Origin: Isoetes taiwanensis
Lineage: Eukaryota > Streptophyta > Lycopodiopsida > Isoetales > Isoetaceae
Assembly: GCA_021234155.1 (NCBI GenBank)
Contig: JAJEKV010000003.1
Coordinates: 27,329,166 to 27,393,165 of the forward strand
Direction: 5' to 3'
DNA: 64,000 nucleotides
Position 1 is the stretch's first letter, and every line of letters starts with the position of its first letter. The position numbers and the translations under genes are program-made. Below, in pieces: positions 58,501 to 64,000 of this stretch. The notes under the pieces were generated by a model. It saw nothing but the letters and a program-made list of their open reading frames with translations. It did no database searches and was not told the origin of the DNA.

Positions 58501-59467
58501 GTTGCACATCATCTACCGTTCTAAGTCTGCAACTCGATTTGCTCTCCAGTGCTTCCCATACTTCTAACCTCAGTCATAGTAAAAAATCTTGAATTAGTTT
58601 TATTTTGCAGTTTGTCTACAAAATTTTCTAATTTCTACTTTGCTTTACTGTTTAGTTTATTAGTGTAGTGATGCAACCGTGTCCCCATGGCTATTGCTTT
58701 CTCATATCATCAATGTGTTGCAGGTTTTGTACAATCTCTAGACCTCACATTACATGTTGAGAGATGAGTTTGCAGACTACAACATGTACTAATGATTAAA
58801 CTTGAAGAAGTAATGATGGCGATGGTTTGTTTTATTTGAAATGATGGCAGCATGCTAATTAGCAGCAGTAGTTCAGGAAGGCAATGGTAAAGATCATCAT
58901 TTTCATTTCTTTGCTACTCCATTTTATGACCACCTTGATGTAGGGTTCCAATGGAACACGATAGACATAATGAGCCTTTGGGATTTGAAAATCCTAGATT
59001 TGGAGCATTAGTCCATGTTTGTGATAGAGATTATACGTCAGATTTAGTGGCTGTTGCGATATTGCTTTCCACGTTCAGTAAAAAATCATTTATTATATCA
59101 CCTCTAATGTTTTATGTTTACTATGCAACAGAAATACAAAAGCAAATCATGACCCTTGCAAGCATCAACCCGTGGTGTTGTGAGTAGTTGCACATATGGA
59201 CGCTAAAGGCCAAGTAAAAGCACAAGCCAAAACATTAGCGTGGCAACGCCTAACACACATTTACTATTGGGTAATGTAGTAAACTCAATACATGGATGAA
59301 CTGTCATTAGAGAATTTTAATAGAAAAAATACTTACAAAAGCAAATAATGTCCATTTTTGCGAATATCAACGTGCGTTATTGTCGAGGTTGCACATATGG
59401 ACGTTAAAGGCCAATGAAAAGCACATCGTGGGACATTAGCCGACAGAACGCCGCACACCGTTACTAG
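55557..59467 (+). mobile_element. Non-autonomous Helitron, array unit 3
   Basis: 3911 bp, seamless after unit 2. The 3' hairpin region reads GCCGACAGAACGCCGCAC, i.e. disrupted, before ACCGTTA and CTAG (59464-59467). The small ORF is at 58951-59187. It shares several substitutions with unit 4 that units 1 and 2 lack. Confidence 0.9.
59182..59272 (+). repeat. Decayed internal copy of the Helitron 3' end (unit 3)
   Basis: Same decayed terminus, about 195 bp before CTAG at 59464. Confidence 0.85.
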
Positions 59468-62400
59468 TCTACTTACTTAAAAAGTTTTTGGGGATTCTGG
59501 CTCACGCCGGAGTGACGCCGGAAAAAGCGTCAATTTCCGGCGAAAGCGTGACTTTTGGGGTATTTTTTTTTCTTTCCCGGCAGTTTTTGGCAAATTTCCC
59601 TCTCCTATCCGTTCCTCTTTCTTAGCCTCCCACTCGTGAAGCGGTGGTTTTAGATTCGGGCTAAGCTAATCTGGAAGGGCCATCGGTGTTGTGGGGAGAT
59701 AGCGGATTCATTCATTCCGCCATTCCTTCAAATGGTTTTCAAGCATCCAAAACCCCTCGTGGAGCGGATTACGGCGCCCGCCTAAGTGGAGCGGATTCTC
59801 GTGCAAGCGACATTTTTTTTCTAAGCGCCAATCGGTAAAAGCGGCATTTCCTCTGAGTGCAGCATTTCTTCTTGAGGGCATTTCATTTTAAGAAATACCT
59901 TTTTGCAATCAGAGGTCGGCAAGCGGGAGGTCGTTGAAGTGGTCGGCAAGTAGAGGCCGTTGAAAAGGCAGCAAGCAGAGGTCGGCAAGCAAGCAAGCAA
60001 GTTTCGGGTAATTTTCTTTGGGTTCATATTTGCTCTTCAAATATTCTGATCTATCTGCTTGAACATCTGCTTGAAGTATGGCATCCAAGCATGTTCGGTG
60101 GCATTTAAGCATTTAAGCATTCGACTGCCATAGCCAAAGCTTCGGAAACAAGCGCCCGGTTCGCTTTCTACCTCTATTCCGGGCTATTCTACCTCTATTC
60201 AGGGGAGCCGCTTCAGATTTGAGGGCAGCTCTTGAGCTTTGAAAGGTAAATCTCCCCTTCTTTCATTTTCTTTGGCCGTTTACGTAGAAAAGACATATTA
60301 TACCGGGCCGTTTCGATAGGAATTTTTAGCTGGAATGATTAGGGTCGAAATGGTTTTTAGAGTGGTTGTGGTCGAAATGGTTCAATCTCGCAAAAAAAAA
60401 ATCTCCCCTTCTTTCATTTTTTTGGCCGATTTTGTATAGAGGCATGTTCACATCTTTGCTCTCCCCAACTGTTGTCGCCATATTTGAATGAAAACCAAAA
60501 CTAATCATTCATCTTCTTCAACCTTTCTCTTCCGTTCTTACGCTTATTCTAGCCTAGATTATATATTTTTCATTATATTAAGTATACTTTGACCGCACCC
60601 AAGATCTGCAGGGGTAACAATGCAATTGGGAGGCAAGCGCCAACCACACTTTTAAGCAACGTAACATTACCACTAGCACTCTGGAACTAACACGCATTAC
60701 GAGCCCATGACATCCGGGTTGGCGTTGACGGTCCGCGGGGAAAACCAAAGGGTGAAAAGGAGCCATAAAGAATTGGACCGAGGGAAGTGGGCCCAAGCGA
60801 GCAAAGCCTGTTAAATGTAGATTTGAAATACACCTAGCCAAAAGTATTTTGCATTACAAACAAAGTTAGCACAAAATAGGAGTGTTCTTCTGCATTGTAC
60901 AACTTCGAATTCAAATATAATTAACCCGTCGAGGCTCTGTAAAACATCATCATCCGGGAACATTTGGAGGTAAAAATTTGGAAACAAGGAATCTTTGATT
61001 CGGATGCAACATACTGATTTCAGGATCCATCAACGGATGCTATGTGTCACAAATTGTTTAATTGCTTATTTTTAGATATGTGTGCGGTCGGAGTCGAAAG
61101 TGCCTTACCCCAGAGTGACGAAGTCATCCGCTAGGGCATCAAATTCCGCGGTTGATTAGGTGTCTGCAGCCTCAATTATACATCCTTTTCGTCTTGCTCC
61201 ATTTCTCCCATGATTCCAAAATCGCAAATTAGGGTAACGTGTCTATGCCCCGCAATCCTTTGCCGCAATGATCTTTCTTTGTCCAAATACTCATTATAGC
61301 TATTTGGAGTGGATATTAATCATCGCATGCGAACAAAAAATGGCCAAGTATTTTATGCAGTCCACATGAGTGCAAAGGCAGGCTATATTTCAACCTTAAA
61401 CCTTCTGATTTCTCTAAACCTACTTATCTGCAAATCTTTATTCTGTAAGTGTATTCTATAAACAATTTATCTTATAGATGCTATTTTCTTACTTGAGATT
61501 CATTCTTCTTTTTTGAGTCCGATTTGGTTATGGTGGACTATAAGTTAGTGCCTCCCTTAAATCTAGCTGTAACAAATGATGGGAAGGAGCTTCAATTGTG
61601 TGATTCATAAGTATTGCCTGTTGTGGTGATCATGCAGAAACATTGATGCCCATTGGATTGGGAAAATGAAGCCACACAAATACTTCTACCATTGATCAAT
61701 TAGTGACGATTTATACCTGATTTCTGAACTTTCAGACCATGATGCATAATGCATATATTGTATTTGTTGTGTTCGTGGTAATGCATAAGCGTGGATTCTT
61801 TTAATAATCGATGACTCATGTTATCATAACAAGCCCACAAGCACGATATGCCCACACTTACTATTTGCTTCAAGATTTGTATTTGCTTGAACCAAAACAG
61901 TTGGGCCATGACTCAGGTCGTGCTCTTTCTTTCTGATGTTTTCTTCTCCTCTTAATAGAGCTTTTATATTCCATGGTTTCTTAATTTGTGCGGACAAATG
62001 TGGAGCTCGCGGCCAGAAATAACTTAATTTAAATGGTTTTGGTGAATGGCTTGCATATGCGACTTCTGTCATTGTTATTCAAGCAGTGCTTAGGCAACGT
62101 GAACAAAGACACCCTTAATATCTTTGTTTTCAAGGTTTAATAAGCATATGAGCAGAGAGGTAGTTGCTTCCTAATACTTGAGCTCCATGAGGATTTTGGA
62201 AGCAGCTCAATCAGCAATGCTAGAAGTCCTTTTGAAGGTATGCATTCTAGAAATTTAAGTAACAAATGTGCTTCAAGATCAGGTAGCCTTTGACCAAATA
62301 AACGTGTGCCCTTTTGATCTTTTCCTTTGCTTGCCGGTATGCATGAGCGTCGTGGAGATGGTTTCATTTAGCTTGCTTTGGTAGTTGAAGTCATTGCAAT

Positions 62401-63377
62401 GCTTCTTTGATCAGTTGCACATCATCTACCGTTCTAAGTCTGCAACTCGATTTGCTCTCCAGTGCTTCCCATACTTCTAACCTCAGTCATAGTAAAAAAT
62501 CTTGAATTAGTTTTATTTTGCAGTTTGTCTACAAAATTTTCTAATTTCTACTTTGCTTTACTGTTTAGTTTATTAGTGTAGTGATGCAACCGTGTCCCCA
62601 TGGCTATTGCTTTCTCATATCATCAATGTGTTGCAGGTTTTGTACAATCTCTAGACCTCACATTACATGTTGAGAGATGAGTTTGCAGACTACAACATGT
62701 ACTAATGATTAAACTTGAAGAAGTAATGATGGCGATGGTTTGTTTTATTTGAAATGATGGCAGCATGCTAATTAGCAGCAGTAGTTCAGGAAGGCAATGG
62801 TAAAGATCATCATTTTCATTTGCTGCTACTCCATTTTATGACCACCTTGATGTAGGGTTCCAATGGAACACGATAGACATAATGAGCCTTTGGGATTTGA
62901 AAATCCTAGATTTGGAGCATTAGTCCATGTTTGTGATAGAGATTATACGTCAGATTTAGTGGCTGTTGCGATATTGCTTTCCACGTTCAGTAAAAAATCA
63001 TTTATTATATCACCTCTAATGTTTTATGTTTACTATGCAATGAAATACAAAAAGCAAATCATGACCCTTGCAAGCATCAACCCGTGGTGTTGTGAGTAGT
63101 TGCACATATGGACGCTAAAGGCCAAGTAAAAGCACAAGCCAAAACATTAGCGTGGCAACGCCTAACACACATTTACTATTGGGTAATGTAGTAAACTCAA
63201 TACATGGATGAACTGTCATTAGAGAATTTTAATAGAAAAAATACTTACAAAAGCAAATAATGTCCATTTTTGCGAATATCAACGTGCGTTATTGTCGAGG
63301 TTGCACATATGGACGTTAAAGGCCAATGAAAAGCACATGCGTAGGACATTAGCCCGCAACGCCGCACACGTTACTAG
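59468..63377 (+). mobile_element. Non-autonomous Helitron, array unit 4
   Basis: 3910 bp, seamless after unit 3. The 3' hairpin region reads GCCCGCAACGCCGCAC (two G lost) before ACGTTA and CTAG (63374-63377). The small ORF is at 62863-63099, with a compensated two-indel change near its end. Confidence 0.9.
63094..63184 (+). repeat. Decayed internal copy of the Helitron 3' end (unit 4)
   Basis: Same decayed terminus, about 195 bp before CTAG at 63374. Confidence 0.85.
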
Positions 63378-64000
63378 TCTACTTACTTAAAAGTTTTTGG
63401 GGATTACGGCTCACGAGTGGGAGTGACCGGAAAAAGCGTCAATTCCGTGAAAGCGTGACTTTTGGGGTATTTTTTTTCTTTCCGGCAGTTTTTTTGGCAA
63501 ATTTCCCCTCTCCTATCCGTTCCTCTTTCTTAGCCTCCACTCCTGTAACGGTGGTTTAGATTCGGGCTAAGCTAATCTAACGGGGCAGATAGCCGGATTC
63601 ATTCATTCCGCCATTCCTTCAAATGGTTTTCAAGCATCCAAAAACCCTACTGTGGAGCGGATTCTGGCGCCCAGCTAAGTGGAGCGGATTCTGGTGCAAG
63701 CAGCATTTTTTTCTAAGCGCAATCGGTAAAGCGGCATTTCCTCCTGAGTGCAGCATTTCTTCTTGAGGGCATTTCATTTTAAGAAATACCTTTTTTGCAA
63801 TCAGAGGTCGGCAAGCAGAGGTCGTTGAAGTGGTCGGCAAGTAGAGGCCGTTGAAAAGGAAGGCAAGCAGAGGTCGGCAAGCAAGCAAGCAAGTTTCGGG
63901 TAATTTTCTTTGGGTTCATATTTGCTCTTCAAATATTCTGATCTATCTGCTTGAACATCTGCTTGAAGTATGGCATCCAAGCATGTTCGGTGGCATTTAA
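63378..64000 (+). mobile_element. Non-autonomous Helitron, array unit 5 (start only)
   Basis: First 623 bp of a further unit, with the same TCTACTTACTTAAAAG start, running off the window. The array therefore continues. Confidence 0.9.

Noticed and set aside
47774-64000. Array as ordinary satellite DNA or ribosomal DNA
   Set aside because: Unit ends match Helitron termini exactly and no rRNA sequence is present; the unit is far longer than a typical satellite.

Overview
The window is nuclear DNA from a land plant with a large, repeat-rich genome. The evidence is plant-type LINEs, a Ty1/copia fragment, Helitron termini, fragments of plant gene families (PPR, receptor-like kinase, WNK kinase) and a gene with GT-AG introns. 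I cannot fix the clade; fern, lycophyte and gymnosperm all remain possible. Most of the 64 kb is transposons in various states of decay. No complete, obviously functional host gene is present.

Layout. 1-5.31 kb: two related LINEs head to tail, the 3' end of one (A) followed directly by an almost complete one (B). 6.29-15.59 kb and 18.16-22.42 kb: two segments, each bounded by outward-facing Helitron-type 3' ends (7-bp-arm hairpin, then CTAG, then T). The second carries a receptor-kinase fragment, a PPR fragment and a group II intron domain-V-like stretch. 26.0-26.5 and 42.8-43.36 kb: two copies of a long-inverted-repeat MITE. 26.91-33.53 kb: a plant L1 LINE on the minus strand with an 11-bp target-site duplication. 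34.0-34.4 kb: WNK kinase and PPR fragments back to back. 37.85-42.62 kb: a copia pol fragment split by a 5'-truncated LINE, with an 11-bp target-site duplication. 44.45-45.62 kb: a LINE derivative with ORF1 but no ORF2. 45.84-46.48 kb: another LINE ORF1 fragment on the minus strand. 46.51-47.40 kb: an unrecognised gene whose five exons are joined in phase by four short introns.

47.774 kb to the window end: a head-to-tail array of a non-autonomous Helitron of about 3.9 kb, with four full units and the start of a fifth. Every junction is seamless: the CTAG that ends one unit is followed at once by the TC that starts the next. The first unit sits after an A, as expected for insertion into an AT dinucleotide. 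Each unit also holds a decayed second copy of its own 3' end about 200 bp upstream of the active one. No Rep/helicase protein is encoded here, so mobility would depend on a source elsewhere. The array fits rolling-circle concatemer formation.

The most interesting signals are the Helitron concatemer with its nested 3' ends; the outward-facing Helitron ends that bound gene fragments; LINE B, which is one continuous reading frame broken only by three nonsense codons; the ORF1-only LINE with paired 3' hairpins; and the multi-exon gene of unknown family. Differences between array units cluster at CAG/CTG sites, which suggests base-calling error at methylated cytosines, so small frame breaks in the array should be read with caution.
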